Shown in pieces: positions 48,201 through 60,070 of a stretch of DNA of 64,000 nucleotides. The position numbers and the translations under genes are program-made. Position 1 is the stretch's first letter. Each line of letters begins with the position of its first letter. The notes under the pieces are model-generated. The model was not told the origin of the DNA. It did not search any database and saw only the letters and a program-made list of their open reading frames with translations. Source of the DNA: Peromyscus leucopus (taxonomy: Eukaryota; Chordata; Mammalia; Rodentia; Cricetidae); assembly GCF_004664715.2 (NCBI RefSeq), contig NC_051066.1, forward strand, positions 83,663,735 to 83,727,734, written 5' to 3'.

Positions 48201-49029
48201 TTGCCAAGATCAGCCAAACATTGACCTACCTTATTCACTTCACATCTGGGTTGAGTTTGTGCTCAGTAAGAAGAGCTTAACCAAGCAAGCTGACTTGGTC
48301 TCAGTTTAGATGGAGAAGCTGCAATGTCACATGAAAGAACAGGAGGAGGAGAATGCCTCTTTAAGTCCTCCCCCAGGGAGAAGGATGTTTTGTTTTATTT
48401 GAATGGTCCTAACATAATTTCCTGATGTTAGACAATGTGCTGGTTTGTTGCTGCATGATACCTAATAGACTCTACACCATCTCTTGTAAAAATATTCAGT
48501 TACTGGTCAGAAACCTAGAAAAGTTAAGTTCATTGTTGGAAGAGCTTAAGGTAGGTAGCTTAGGCTGGACACAGTTAACTTTATTTCTAGTACATGAGCT
48601 TTATAATTCACATTTATAAAGAGGAATACAGTGTATGTAAAATAAATTGTTTCATAAATGATTTCAAGGGGAATTTATCCAGTATTAAGTATAATACAAA
48701 ATCAGTGTGCTATATACATGGGGTTATTTTTTGTTTGTTTGTTTTTACTAATTTTCTCATCAGAAATTTAGTGACTGGCAATTACTTTGTGAGTCAGAAC
48801 TACCATGAGCATATCAGTGTCAATACTGGGATAATTTTACAGACAAGAAATTATTACAAGTTAATGCTACATCTGGAACTAACAGAAGGCACATAGTGTC
48901 TTACAGAATAAATGAACAGTTCTCCATTTATTAAATAATAATAATGATAGTAGGAAAATGAATCACATCTCATACTATCTATCCTTCTAAAAGACCTAAG
49001 GATGATACCAAAAGATATATTAACATGGA
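45286..49029. other. Mostly unique sequence; no gene recognised
   Basis: No SINE or LINE was recognised in 3.7 kb, which is unusually repeat-poor for this window. A G11 run sits at 46493-46503. Two sites are noted elsewhere: a CTCF-type motif at 47068 and a CpG-bearing 75-codon minus-strand frame at 47480-47707. Confidence 0.5.
47065..47084 (+). promoter_or_regulatory. Strong CTCF-type motif
   Basis: The core CCACCAGAGGGCACT (47068-47082) agrees closely with the known CTCF consensus CCASYAGRKGGCRS, and I see no repeat that could have carried it in. CTCF sites of this quality are often bound and act in loop anchoring. Orientation is plus. Binding is inferred from the motif only. Confidence 0.6.
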
Positions 49030-49345
49030 AAAGGGACATCTTATGAGCCACAACCCTTGACAAAGAACTATAGTCAATTAAGGTATGCTTAGAGCCTTCA
49101 ATTGGATATTCAATACCAAGTTGTAAGACCTGCAGTTATATACATACAAATAACAATATACAGAATGAGAAGGTTGTATTTATAAATTTAGCAATACACA
49201 CACATACATATATAAACTATTAAAGAAAAAGAGGTCAATAATTTGAGTTAGAACAAGGGAATACATGGGAGGGTTTGGAGAGAGGAAAAGAAACTGAAAA
49301 AATGATTTAATTTTATTTTAATTTCTATTTTTTTAATTAATGAAA
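49030..49345 (+). mobile_element. Lx-type L1 3'-UTR end
   Basis: 'tgagccacaacccttgacaa', 'ttggatattcaataccaag', 'cagaatgagaaggttgtatt', 'agaaaaagaggtcaataatt', 'atacatgggagggtttggag' and an AT-rich tail match the terminal Lx L1 3' UTR on the plus strand, like the 34440-34790 copy. Confidence 0.75.
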
Positions 49346-50254
49346 AAATTCCCCCAGGGACCTAGTTAGACTTTCTCCTTTGTCACATCTCAGTTCAATT
49401 ATCACTTCCTTGGGAAAGAAACCTCCTTGATTAGGTCAAATCCCAACACACTGTCCTTTCAAAACATCATGCTTCTCTTCTTCCAGACATTAGCAAAATT
49501 GTAACTTTGCAACCATTTTTCTTGTTCTTTGATAAATATCTTTCTCCTAATATTTAGATTGTATATTGTAAATGACTGGTTAGTTTCACTGTTCATCAAG
49601 CCAACATCTAGTACAGTATTGGAATGTAGGAGGTACTCACTGATTATTTATTTGTGGAATTAGGAATTAGTGACTATTAGAGACAATTATAAAAAAAACA
49701 CAATATTACAAAATAGTTAGGAAATTAAAAAAATCCACTTAGCCTTTCCAAGATGCATAACTACCTTGTGTTTTCCAGTGAATCTTATAAAAATCTATGA
49801 ACCAAAGCATTATGACTCAAAATATCAAAACAAGAATTACAAACTAAGTTTTTCTGCTAAACTAGTAAACCAAATCAAATATATTTTGCTACTTGCATGA
49901 GCTATTAGTCACACTTTAGGTGAATGATGGTTTGCAAAGCTAAATTAAAGATCATCCAACCCAATGAAAATATCTCTTCTCAGATAATATAATGTTGACT
50001 TCAAAAAGATGAGAAAATGATGACATTTTATAAAGGAGATCTATATCTGCTTAAACTAGGTATAAATGTAGATATATCCTAAAAATAAATGCATCAGTGA
50101 AATAAAAATAAGAGTTTTATTTGTTGTTGCTCCTCTTAAATTCCCATTTAGTTTTTATGATGGAAGTTAGAACACCTTTCAGAGGAGAAAAATTATAACC
50201 CAGAAAATATGTGAATCCTGTTTCAGGGCTTGTACCTTCTTGGACTGTTATTAC
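49346..50254. other. No gene or recognised repeat
   Basis: AT-rich with short A runs near 49690 and 49725; no element called. Confidence 0.5.
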
Positions 50255-50390
50255 CAATGCAACAAACATTTGTTGTATGTTAAATGAAAGAAATTTATTT
50301 TCTCACAGCTCTAGAGCCTAAACATCCAAGATCAAGATGCCAGAAGAATTTTCCTCTTCCCAAAGTGTCTAGAGTCTAGAAAAGAGCAAA
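50255..50390 (-). repeat. MLT1-like LTR 3' end, reverse orientation
   Basis: 'agaaatttattttctcacag' followed by 'ctctagagcctaaacatcca' and 'agatcaagatgccagaagaa' is the reversed 3' part of an MLT1-type LTR. Confidence 0.55.
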
Positions 50391-52288
50391 ATCAAGGTGA
50401 TTCATCATGTACCAAGGACTTTCAATAAGGCTAACCACCGACTCCATATCAGAAGCTATGTAGGCCAAGAGGCAATGGGACTCTGTGTTGAATCTGCTGA
50501 AACACAAGTAGAAGTAATTATGAGAAAATGTTAGAAGTAACTGCACACAAACAAATTTGGACACCTCGATGAGATCGCCAAGCACAAGTTATCCAAACTG
50601 TCAGTAATCTTTGTAAACTCATGGCTTTGTACTAGCCTGTCAGGTTCATGCTTTGTCATGCTCTCTTTAATTTGACATGTCTTTAGAACACAGGCTCTCA
50701 TTCAGTTTCTGGCAACACAGACTAAACAGTGTTCTACTCCTTCATCTTCTTGATGATTTCTTTTCATTTTGTGGGTTAATTTTATATACTTTCTCAAAAG
50801 GAATACATTCTTGAAGAATCACTCATTAAAAAACACTGAGAATTTCTAGTTACAAAATGTCTTTGACTCTACCTTTCTGTCAGATAGGTAGGAATTTACT
50901 TGATAGGCTTCTGACACAATTTCTAATTAGTTTCTTGGCCCAATTACTAGACCCAAAGTTCTTTTCTAAGGAAATTCTCAAGATTGACTTAGGTCCTTCA
51001 TTTCTGGCTCCTGTGATTAAGTCTTTTGAGTGAATTAAAGGTATCTTGAGGCCATCTCAAACCCTAGAGTTTGGAGGGAAAGACACGTGAGCTTTATCTC
51101 AATATTCATCACATAACTCTGAGTCATTGTCATTCACAGGACTATGTAGATCCATGTTTTATGGTTTGGGGTCTTGAAGCAGGACTTTTAGAAAAATTGA
51201 AGTCCTCAGCACGACTACCTTATTGGCCAGCAGCTATGCATTTACTTCTAGTTTAATTTTCTAGTAACATTTTGGTAAAAGGCAGACGTGAAAGCTGATT
51301 TATGTGATCATTCTCGGTCTTTCTAAATACATCCATTGGAGAGTTTCTTGGATTCCCAACAGGTTCAGGACCTGTAATACCTTGCTTATATAAAATGTTT
51401 ATCAACATTAGGGATTCTACTGATAAAATGCCTGTAATACCACCCCCAATCCTAATCATACCAAATGAAATATCTCCTTAAGTTGCTAAATATCTCTTGA
51501 AGTACAAAACCATCCTCAGTTATAGACTAAGTGTGGATTCAACAAGATAATCTTTGCCATCAAGTTATTACAAGTATTAAATGTCTTTGTCAAATATTTG
51601 GTTCAACTCACAGCATGAACCAATGTTTTCCCAGCTCACAAAATTTCATACATGTGTAAAAATTACAGACACATCAAGATCACCTGCCTTAAATATTTGT
51701 TGTAGAAATGGCTCACATTTCAAGCTTATTTGGAATCATAACTTAATAATTGGTTTCTATAAGTTTCTGTGGTTGTAGCTTCAGAATAAAAGATAGTAGC
51801 ATTTCTGTGATTAAATCTAACATAAATTCATTTGTTCATATGTAACAGTCAAAGGGGGGGGGGTCAGTGACCTTCCTTGTGATGTCTCAGATACCATGCA
51901 TGTGACTGCCATTTTCAATATGTAGCTTCAAGGATCACCATGTTAATGTGCTTAAAGTCCTATGAAGAAAGAATAGAAAGAATGGAAGTTTAATGACCTA
52001 GATTGGAAAATAATAGATATGATTTCTAAAAACATTTTATTGATCAGAACTCAATTATATTTCTCTGTACAATTGCTAGAAAATATAGACTAAGTATGTT
52101 CAAGGAGAATATAACAAAATACATGTTAATCTACTGTCTGTGGTGGTTATATTAACATTCTATATCTCTTATTGCTCTGTATGCATTCTCTTCGTGCCAT
52201 TTATTAAAATTATAATCTAGTAATTATTTGAAAAACTATTGTTTTACTGTGTATCTTGCCTCCAAGGTAATATACTAAAAAAATACCC
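50391..52288. other. No gene or recognised repeat
   Basis: A G9 run sits at about 51855-51863. Frames of 61-69 codons only. Confidence 0.5.
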
Positions 52289-52302
52289 AAAACATATTCT
52301 TT

Positions 52303-52833
52303 TAAAAAAAATTATTTATTATTTTACAACCTGACCACAGTTTTCCTCCTCTTCTCTCCTCCCATTCCTTCCCCCAACCTACCCCTGCCCCTCATCTCAA
52401 TCAACTTCTCTTCTATTTCTGTTCAGAAAGGGGCAGGCCTCCCATGGGTATCAGCAAAGCAAGCCATATCAAGTTGTGGTAAGACTAAGCACCTTCCTTG
52501 CATTAAGGCTGGGCAAGGCAATCCAGTAAGAGGAATAGGTTTCCAAAAGCCAGCTAAAGCATTAGGAACAGCCCCTGCTCCCATTGTTAGGAGTCCCACA
52601 AGTAGGCCAAGCTACACAACTGTCACATATATGTAGAGGGCGTAGGTCAATCCCATGTAGGCTTCCTGGCTGTTGGTAAAGACTCTGTGAGTTCCTATGA
52701 GCCAGGTTAATTGTTTCCATGGTTTTTCTTATGGTGTCCTTGATCCTGATGGTTTCTACAATCCTCCTTCCCTTTCTTCAGCAGGATTCCCTGAGCTTGA
52801 TCTAATGTTTGACTGTGGGTCTCTGCATCTGCT
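52303..52833 (-). mobile_element. 5'-truncated L1 3' end with perfect duplication
   Basis: Reverse L1 3' UTR ('ttttcctcctcttctctcct', 'aggcctcccatgggtatcag', 'tgctcccattgttaggagtc', 'ccaagctacacaactgtcac', 'gtttgactgtgggtctctgc') bounded by perfect 14-base copies of AAAACATATTCTTT at 52289-52302 and 52834-52847. About 530 bp long; lacks ORF2. The duplication shows it is a complete single insertion rather than a fragment. Confidence 0.93.
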
Positions 52834-52847
52834 AAAACATATTCTTT

Positions 52848-53205
52848 GTATTCAATGTTATATCTCCATAACCTAGAAAAGTTCTAGATGTTTTGTACTC
52901 TCTCAAGTTTTTTTAAATTAAAGAATAAACAAAACATCGAATGAATAAATTAAATTTATGGTCCTTTATATAGACATAGTCTAGAAAATCTTTACTATAA
53001 TGAATTATCCTTTTCCAGGTGCAAATCCTATTATTTATCAACAAGAATAATAACTATTTATCATTGTCAATAGCAGACTACCCTAGTGAAGAAGAAAGTA
53101 AGAATAGAGATGCAAGAAAAAAAAACAACTAAATTTCAACCTATCGTAGTACTTTCTATAAGGTGGTATGATCTCATGTTGATCCTGACATAATAAATAG
53201 CTTTT
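52848..53205. other. No gene or recognised repeat
   Basis: AT-rich spacer with an A9 run near 53117. Confidence 0.5.
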
Positions 53206-53490
53206 TGAGCCATGCCCTGAAGCACCACCCCTAGTGAGGCAGCTGTAGCTGTTACACCTCCCTATGATCTTGAGGTACCTGCCCGTGGGGTGGGGCCACC
53301 AAGGACCCTTAAGACTGAGGACACATATATGCCCTCTCTTCTTGGCTAGCTCATGGTTCTAGATGCTGAGATCTTGGACCAAGCAGTTCAGCATGGGACA
53401 TAGCTCAGCTTTCCCAGACCCTACAATACATCTATAGTTGTGAGTTTACCCCCAAATAAATTCCTTTGAATAACTACACCATCCTTACAG
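53206..53490 (+). repeat. Unassigned LTR-like repeat
   Basis: A GC-richer block of about 280 bases starts 'tgagccatgccctgaagcac', contains 'ggggtggggccaccaaggac', and has an AATAAA at 53455-53460 about 30 bases before its likely end. The composition break and late polyadenylation signal suggest a rodent LTR, but ends and target duplication are not clear. Confidence 0.4.
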
Positions 53491-53904
53491 TTTATATGAA
53501 TAACTACTTTCAGTTTACATAATAACTACATTCATAGCTAGGATAAAAGAATGTCATTGCACCTACTGAAATCAAATTACACTATTATATTCCTATATCC
53601 TTCTCTGTATCCCGAATATTTAGCTCACAATAGGAAAATCTGTGTTGAATGAATGAGTGGTCCAATACTTACCTGATAAAATATGTAACTTCAACCCATA
53701 CCATTCTTGCTGTCCAAAGCAAGGTAGGTTCTGAAATAAACATTCTCAAACCATTACTCTTTCTGTTTTTCCACATTCTGATGACACTCAATACATTATG
53801 AATCCAGTGAAATCATGAGACAGAAACTCAGCCATCAGACTCACAGGGTGTAGGCTTTTTTTCATACACAATGTGGTGGAAAGCCCAACAGTAATACGGA
53901 GCTA

Positions 53905-54530
53905 ATCAACATTGGGTGGCCCAAGATCAAATTCAAGCTCTGTCCCTTCTCAGTCATGTGAGCCTTTAAGTCTTGGAGGCTTTGTGTGGATAATAATCCT
54001 TACTATGGTGATTTGAATGAGAAATGTTCCCCATTTGAATACTTGTCCCCCATGTATTTTAACACTGGGTCCCCTATTGGTGATGCTATTTGAGGAGTCT
54101 ATGGACCTTTCAGGAGATATAAACCTACTGGAAGAAATATGTCATGGGGTGAGCAGCTGCTTCAGTGTTTATAGTCTTGCCCTAACCCTCCTCTCTCTTC
54201 TTCCTCTTCTCTTCCTCTCCCTTCCCTCCTTCCTATGTGTAAATGAAAATGTGATCCACCAGTTTACTCCTGACATCATGTCATGCCTTCACCTACAGAT
54301 GGATCCTATGCCCCTGGAACAATAAGCCAAAATAAACTCCTTCTTCCTTAACTTGTGTTTGCCTCTAATATTGTATTGCAGCAACAGGAAAGCAACTCAG
54401 ACACCTATATTGGAATGTTGAAGTGTGAAATATAATAAATAATGAACATAAAGCATTTATCAAAATCCATAACCATAGCAACAGTACATTAAATGTTAAC
54501 TATTAATAGCTGTTATTGCGTTTTATGAAG
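53905..54530 (+). repeat. MIR split by a MaLR LTR
   Basis: The left half (53905-54002) carries 'caagctctgtcccttctcag' and 'tgtggataataatccttac'. The right half (54404-54530) carries 'cataaagcatttatcaaaat' and 'cattaaatgttaactattaa'. Joined in order these follow the MIR core and 3' half, with the LTR inserted at its 'ataataatacctac' region. Confidence 0.55.
54003..54403 (+). mobile_element. MaLR-type (MT/ORR1-like) solo LTR
   Basis: 'tatggtgatttgaatgagaa', 'tgttccccatttgaatactt', 'gatggatcctatgcccctgg', 'aacaataagccaaaataaac' with the AATAAA signal, 'ttgtattgcagcaacaggaa' and the end 'agcaactcagaca' match rodent MaLR LTRs. Flanks CCTTA (53998-54002) and CCTAT (54404-54408) may be a worn five-base duplication. 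The 102-codon frame inside is not a gene. Confidence 0.85.
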
Positions 54531-54685
54531 GAACCAAGGTCATAGTAGGAACATTGGTTCTAATTGTCCTCAACAAAACAATAAGGTAAGAATAAAAAAA
54601 AAATGCATTGTAGTTGTAAGAAGAAGGGGTAGAGATGCCTGTAAAAGTAAGAACCAACAACAGGCAAGTAAAAAAATCATCTAAA

Positions 54686-54885
54686 GTGGGGCTGGAGAAT
54701 TAAGAGAACAGACTGCTCATCCAGAGGACCTCAATTCAATTCCCAGTGCCCACATCACAGTAACTCCAGTTCCAGGAAACTCATGCCAGTCTTCTGGCCT
54801 CTGTGGACACAAGATACACACACGGTGCACAGACATACATGCAGACAAAACATTCATACACATAAAATAATAAACTCATTTTAAA
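54686..54885 (+). mobile_element. B3/B2-type SINE
   Basis: 'tggggctggagaattaagag', 'cagaggacctcaattcaatt', 'cccagtgcccacatcacagt', 'tcttctggcctctgtggaca' and the 'cacataaaataataaact' tail form a near-complete B3/B2-type SINE on this strand. Confidence 0.92.
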
Positions 54886-56753
54886 AGTATCGAAAAGAAT
54901 TCTGAAAACAGTACTGTCTGTTCGACCTGCTGTTTATATACAGAGTGCCCATGATTGAATAAAACAGCTTATGTGAAGAGACAGAGCTGGGTAGAATGTG
55001 AACATACTCAAACTGTGCCCAGCGTATAGCAAGGCTTCCCAGGCCCAGCAAAAAAGCATATGCTAATCTAATTTGCAGTGCCTACCTCTTCCCCAGAAAC
55101 ATGCATCCTGTGTCAGGACCCAGAGATCCTCTGCGTCATATGTTCTTAGCTCCTAGCCAAACTCTAAGTGACACAGCACTCATTTCAGCAGCTCATTATT
55201 ACACACCTGTATCACCAGGGTCCCAGCAGGAAACAGATGGCACTCTCAAATTGAGAAAATTAAGGCAAGTTTAATAAAAATGATTCTTGCTGGAGCTGTG
55301 GACAGCACATAGAGAAACCACAAGGGATAGTACACTACCCCCAAATCAAGTGACTCCATATTACTTCAAGCCTGAAGAGACAAGGGGGGAACACAGAGAG
55401 AGAGTGAGATATGGGTGGAGAAAACAGCCAACAGCTAAGGCTTCTACTTGAGTTAAGCTCTAGGCCCCAGGATGTAGAAGCAGCTAGGGTAAAAATACCC
55501 AGACCACATGAGGTTTCTTTCTACTTTTCTCTACCTAATACCCCAACCAAAGGTCATCAGAAGGCAGAAGACTAGATAACTCAATCAAGTCCCTCAGGAA
55601 TTCAGAGAAGGTCTGAACTAAGTCTGGAGTCATTCTGGAAAAGCAAAAAACATCAGCTATTGAATACCTAGTCTCATCTTCCATGGGCTCTTTCCTAAGG
55701 AAATCACAGCTCCAGGAGAGAGGTCTTGTTTCAGATCACGCCATCCACCTCTCAAACCCTGCTGCCTTCATCCATCAAGAAGAAATCCTTTTGTGTCTCA
55801 TGTGCTGTTGCTGTCTGAGTTTTCTCTTTTTCCAACTACCTTCTTCTTTAATAATGTCAACAATACACCATTAGGCTTGTCTGTCTATGCTTTGGGACAG
55901 GCCACATGTCAACACTGACTGTACATGTCCATGCTAAAACCTCTACAACATTGCACTGGAAAAAGATGTACTCCTCACTAAACAGGAACTGATCATCTGG
56001 ATGTTCCTTTGATGGATTAGACACATCCAGATTTCTATAGGACCTCAGGTTAGGATTCTGAATGCTCACAGACATTGTATGAAACTATGAAAAAGACAAT
56101 TCTGTTTATGTTAAGGGTTTGATTACATCTTGGATAAATATCACTTCCTTATATGTTAACAGCTTCTAAAATCCAAAACAAAAATGTTTGATAGTTTTGT
56201 AAACCATGCTTGAAATTTCTAGTTCGAAAAACTGGCCAGGAGCCAAGACAGAAAATGAAAACAAAAGAAAAGAACTTCTTTCTTAATCCAGCAACATCAG
56301 AAACCTTGAGGGGGCTTGGGAAACATCCTCTGACTAGTTTTACACCCCCAATTTGCCTGGTTAATTGATATCACCACCCAAATTCACCTTGACTGCACTT
56401 GAAGATTGACACTCATCTTCCTAAATGAATACAGTTCCACACTTCCATGAAGGAAGCTCAGGTATCTCCCTGCAATTAAACTACACTGAAATTCTACACC
56501 ATGTTGGAAATCCCAAAGAAAGCCAAGCCTGAAGAAGCACCTTGAAGCCATTAATCACCAGATAATACCAAGGCCAAAGAAGAGTTTTCTATTTATACAT
56601 GCACAAAAGAGCTCACAGGGTGGTCTGTGTGTTTTTTTTTCTTTTCAGACTATCTTGGAGGCAACATCTCTTGGGTGGCAAGGCTGGCATCAGAGAAAGT
56701 GGCAGAGCTATTGCAAGCATATGCCCCCCTGTTTCCTTCGTTGCTTCTCACAG
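54886..56753. other. No gene; one possible old repeat
   Basis: 55215-55430 ('gggtcccagcaggaaacaga', 'gcaagtttaataaaaatgat') looks like an ancient repeat I cannot name. A POU-like 'catatgctaatctaatttgc' sits at about 55058-55077. No coding sequence recognised. Confidence 0.45.
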
Positions 56754-56795
56754 GCTTCCAGGGTCGTTTCTACTTCCTAGACTAAAAGTTCCCAG
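56754..56795 (+). other. Exon-like segment with strong splice signals (speculative)
   Basis: A pyrimidine-rich 'tttccttcgttgcttctcacag' type acceptor (ends 56753) is followed 42 bases later by a consensus donor CAG|GTAAGA (56793-56801). One frame is open across the 42 bases. No neighbouring exon was recognised, so this is a decoy or cryptic exon until shown otherwise. Confidence 0.2.
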
Positions 56796-59700
56796 GTAAG
56801 AAGACTTCTATTTGTGACTCAATATGAAAGCATAAATTTGTCCCATCTTCCTTCCCAGATAACATGTAAAAAACTGCCTTAAGTCTGATGAGTGAACTTA
56901 GGGAGAATTTGTCATCACTGAAAAGGTCTGAACAGCTAAACAAGGGGCTAGGTTTTGTTCTAATCATTAATAGTATGACTTTCTAATCATCACTTTACAA
57001 TATTGGTCCTTGTTTCTTCTCTATACCATGAAGGTGTTGGTAGTGTTGAATGATGCTAATGACTACCTGCTGTCTATTGTGGGCACCTTGAGTCCACAGT
57101 TAAAACATGTGCCACACTGATAGCATAATGTTTCAGAGTGAGTGAGGATGATGATTCTTTAGAGGAGACTTTCTGGTATAAATTTCACTGTCCAGATGTT
57201 AATATTGCACTAAACCCAAGGTTACCTCAACTCATTATCTCTAATGTAACTTTGAAATTATTGAACATATTTGCTACTTCATTTCTGTTCTTTTGTTTTA
57301 AATTAGCAGGGCAGTGCTATGTAGATTTTCCTTGAGTACTCACTTGACATTTGTCTATAGACAGGAGGATGGAATGTCTATATCTCAGGAAATTAGCAGA
57401 CTTTTCATTGGCCCTTGCAATGGCTCTTCCTGTTAAGAACTGTCCATTTCTCAAATTGTGTCAATAGACATTCCTGTCCATGGAATGGAGGGCTCCTGTC
57501 TCCCTGTAAGAATGATGTGGCTACCTTATTGCTCAAACCCAGACATTCCTTTCTGAGGACCTGGGAGTGAGCTTGGAACTGGCTTAAAATCTGCCAAACA
57601 ATAAAACTGTGTGGTGGCGCCAGGCACCCCTGTAAAGGACCTCTCCATAAATATTCATAGACCATGACAAGGACCAACATGGGTTCTTCCCAGAAGTCTG
57701 CTTTTGTTTCTCACAGAGCCACCCAGATGTACCACATGAATTGGGAACTAGAACACACAACAGAGGTGGGGTACTGGACCACCTAGATTTCTTTATGCTT
57801 CCTTTTTTCTTTCCCTCTCCTGTGATCTGAGCTTTCCTTTTGCTGTTGGCTCAATAGCAAAAAGACCCTCTCAGTCATCCACCCCCCTACTCTCAGTCAA
57901 TAGGGAACCACTTAACTGCATGAGCATTAACTAATTTGAAGTTTGCTTTTCATCCAGCACTAATAGGAGAGGAGGAATGTGTTTGTGTTTGCAAGTTTTC
58001 CATGTGGGTTAAGTAAAGATTGTTTGCTCAAGTCTGCAGTTTGGAAGAGAAAGAAAAAACAAGGCCTCTGCCTCATCTTGTCCCTTGGAGGTAAGCAGGC
58101 AAGCCATTGTTCCCTGAGCAGCTGAGACTTGTGGGCAGAGGAAGGACTGGAGTCTCATCTGTGAGGTTTCCGAAAAATTTCCCCACAGACTTATCATTGT
58201 CAACAACGTGGTGGGCTGTTTTGTTTCACCTTTCATGCCTTATTTATTGCCCAAAGCGAACAGCAATGGCAGCTGAAAATGGAAAGAGTGGCGAGGAGTG
58301 AGATATAGGAATACTGCATTGCACAGAAAGGAAAGGAATCCCCTCTCTTGAGAGCTCGAAGAACCTGTCATCACCCAGACAGAGTGGACCAATAACAGAC
58401 CTACTTCTAAGGGTAAACAGAGAAGTAAAACAGTGACTCACCCAAAGATCCAGGGTAGATGTCTGGCCCTCCCACAAAGAAAATAATACCAAGTAATTCT
58501 TTGTAGGTAAAAAGGGATCCAAAGCTGTGGGAAGAAATGTCTTTGAAAGTTAAGAACTGGGGTGAAACAAAAGCTAGAAGGATCAAAACATGGCCTTATT
58601 TTTCATAATCTCAAGTCAGGGGAGGTAGATGTGGAGTGACTCTCCACCCTTAGCTGGACAACGGCCAAACTAACTGTGCTGGTATCCAGCAGGGGTTACT
58701 GGACATTCTTGCCTCTTGGTCTTGGATTTCCTGTTTTATGAAACAGGTAGTATCTACCATGCTTCACTTTTTACTATTTTTCATGACAAATTGGCAGCTA
58801 TTGTTGTCAACCTGCTCCTAATTTTGGTACATTTGCAAATAAAAGATAACTATAAAGAGAAAATTGTTTTCATGCCTCCTGTCACAGGGGAGAAGGAATC
58901 TATGGTCTCCAAGGTGGACTGTACATCTCAATCCTTGATCAATAAACACCTTACTATTTCAGCTACATAACCTTACATTTTTGTCCCTTGAAGTTTCTAT
59001 TTAGACAAGCTTAGAAGCTTTAATTTCCTCCAAATAAGTGCACTGATTTGGGCTTCCATGAGTTTCCCTTGGTACTCAGTCTCCCCATGAATTGTCATAC
59101 CAGCCTTGTTCCTCTTCCAACTCTAACTTCTCTATCCAGACCTAACTCAGGAGTCATCAATCTAGGAAGTCATTGTTAGTACCCTAAGTCACCTGCTCAC
59201 ATGGAATTAGTCACCATGGCACCACATTCTCAGAATTGCCATGGTGTAATCAAACTATCTATTTTTCTATTTATCTCCTCTACTAAATCACATATTACTT
59301 AAGATAAATATAGAGTCTTAATCATCTCAATATAACCACTATGAAGCTAAATGTAAGCAGTTAACTGAATTTAATCAAGGAAGTAAAGAATGGCCCAAAG
59401 CAGGGGTGGAAGGGTGGTGAGTGCTGGATTTTAATCATTAGCCCTGAAAACCAAGTCTATCTTGCCTCCTCAACTCCCCAGTGGAGATGCAGTTCATTGG
59501 TGACAATTATTGCCTTCCCTTATTGCTAAAAGGGTTCTCTGGTTAGTTTTTTATATGGCTGGTGTAGGTAGCCTGGTTCTCCAGAACAGGGAATTCCAAA
59601 TCTGACCGTCTCTGCTCTAAGTCACTTAAGCTGAACAAATTAACTTCTAATCTCCCCACCTCCATGGCAGCACCCTAGCTGATATCTGGGATCAAACTAA

Positions 59701-59860
59701 CTCAGGATTCAGAATCCCCAACTCTTTGCCAGACCATCATCTCTTCCAGAGTCAATCTAAATGACTTCCTTAAGCTTGAGTTTATTTTCTAAACAGGAAA
59801 CAAATATGCACGTAGAGATTTCATTTATTTAATTACATCTTACTCATCTCCTCTTTAAAA
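56796..59860. other. No gene or recognised repeat
   Basis: Repeat-poor 3 kb. Frames of 64-92 codons at 57405-58522 match nothing known. A 10-base inverted repeat lies at 59212-59246. A few CpGs cluster at 58160-58300. Confidence 0.5.
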
Positions 59861-60070
59861 AAGATTATTTTTAAATTATGCATACTTGTATGCCTGTGTG
59901 TAGGTGTGTGCACATGAGTACAGATACTTGTGGTTACCAAGGCATAGAATGTCCTGGAGCTGGAGTTACAGGCATTAGTGAGATGCCCCACATGGGATCT
60001 CTGAGCCAAGTTCTCTGGTCCTTGGCAAGAACAGTACTCACTCTTCACTGCTAAGCCATCTCTCCAGCCT
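59861..60070 (-). mobile_element. B3/B2-type SINE, reverse orientation
   Basis: 'gtatgcctgtgtgtaggtgt', 'aatgtcctggagctggagtt', 'acaggcattagtgagatgcc', 'gagccaagttctctggtcct' and the tRNA-like end 'gctaagccatctctccagcc' are in reversed B3/B2 order. Confidence 0.9.
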
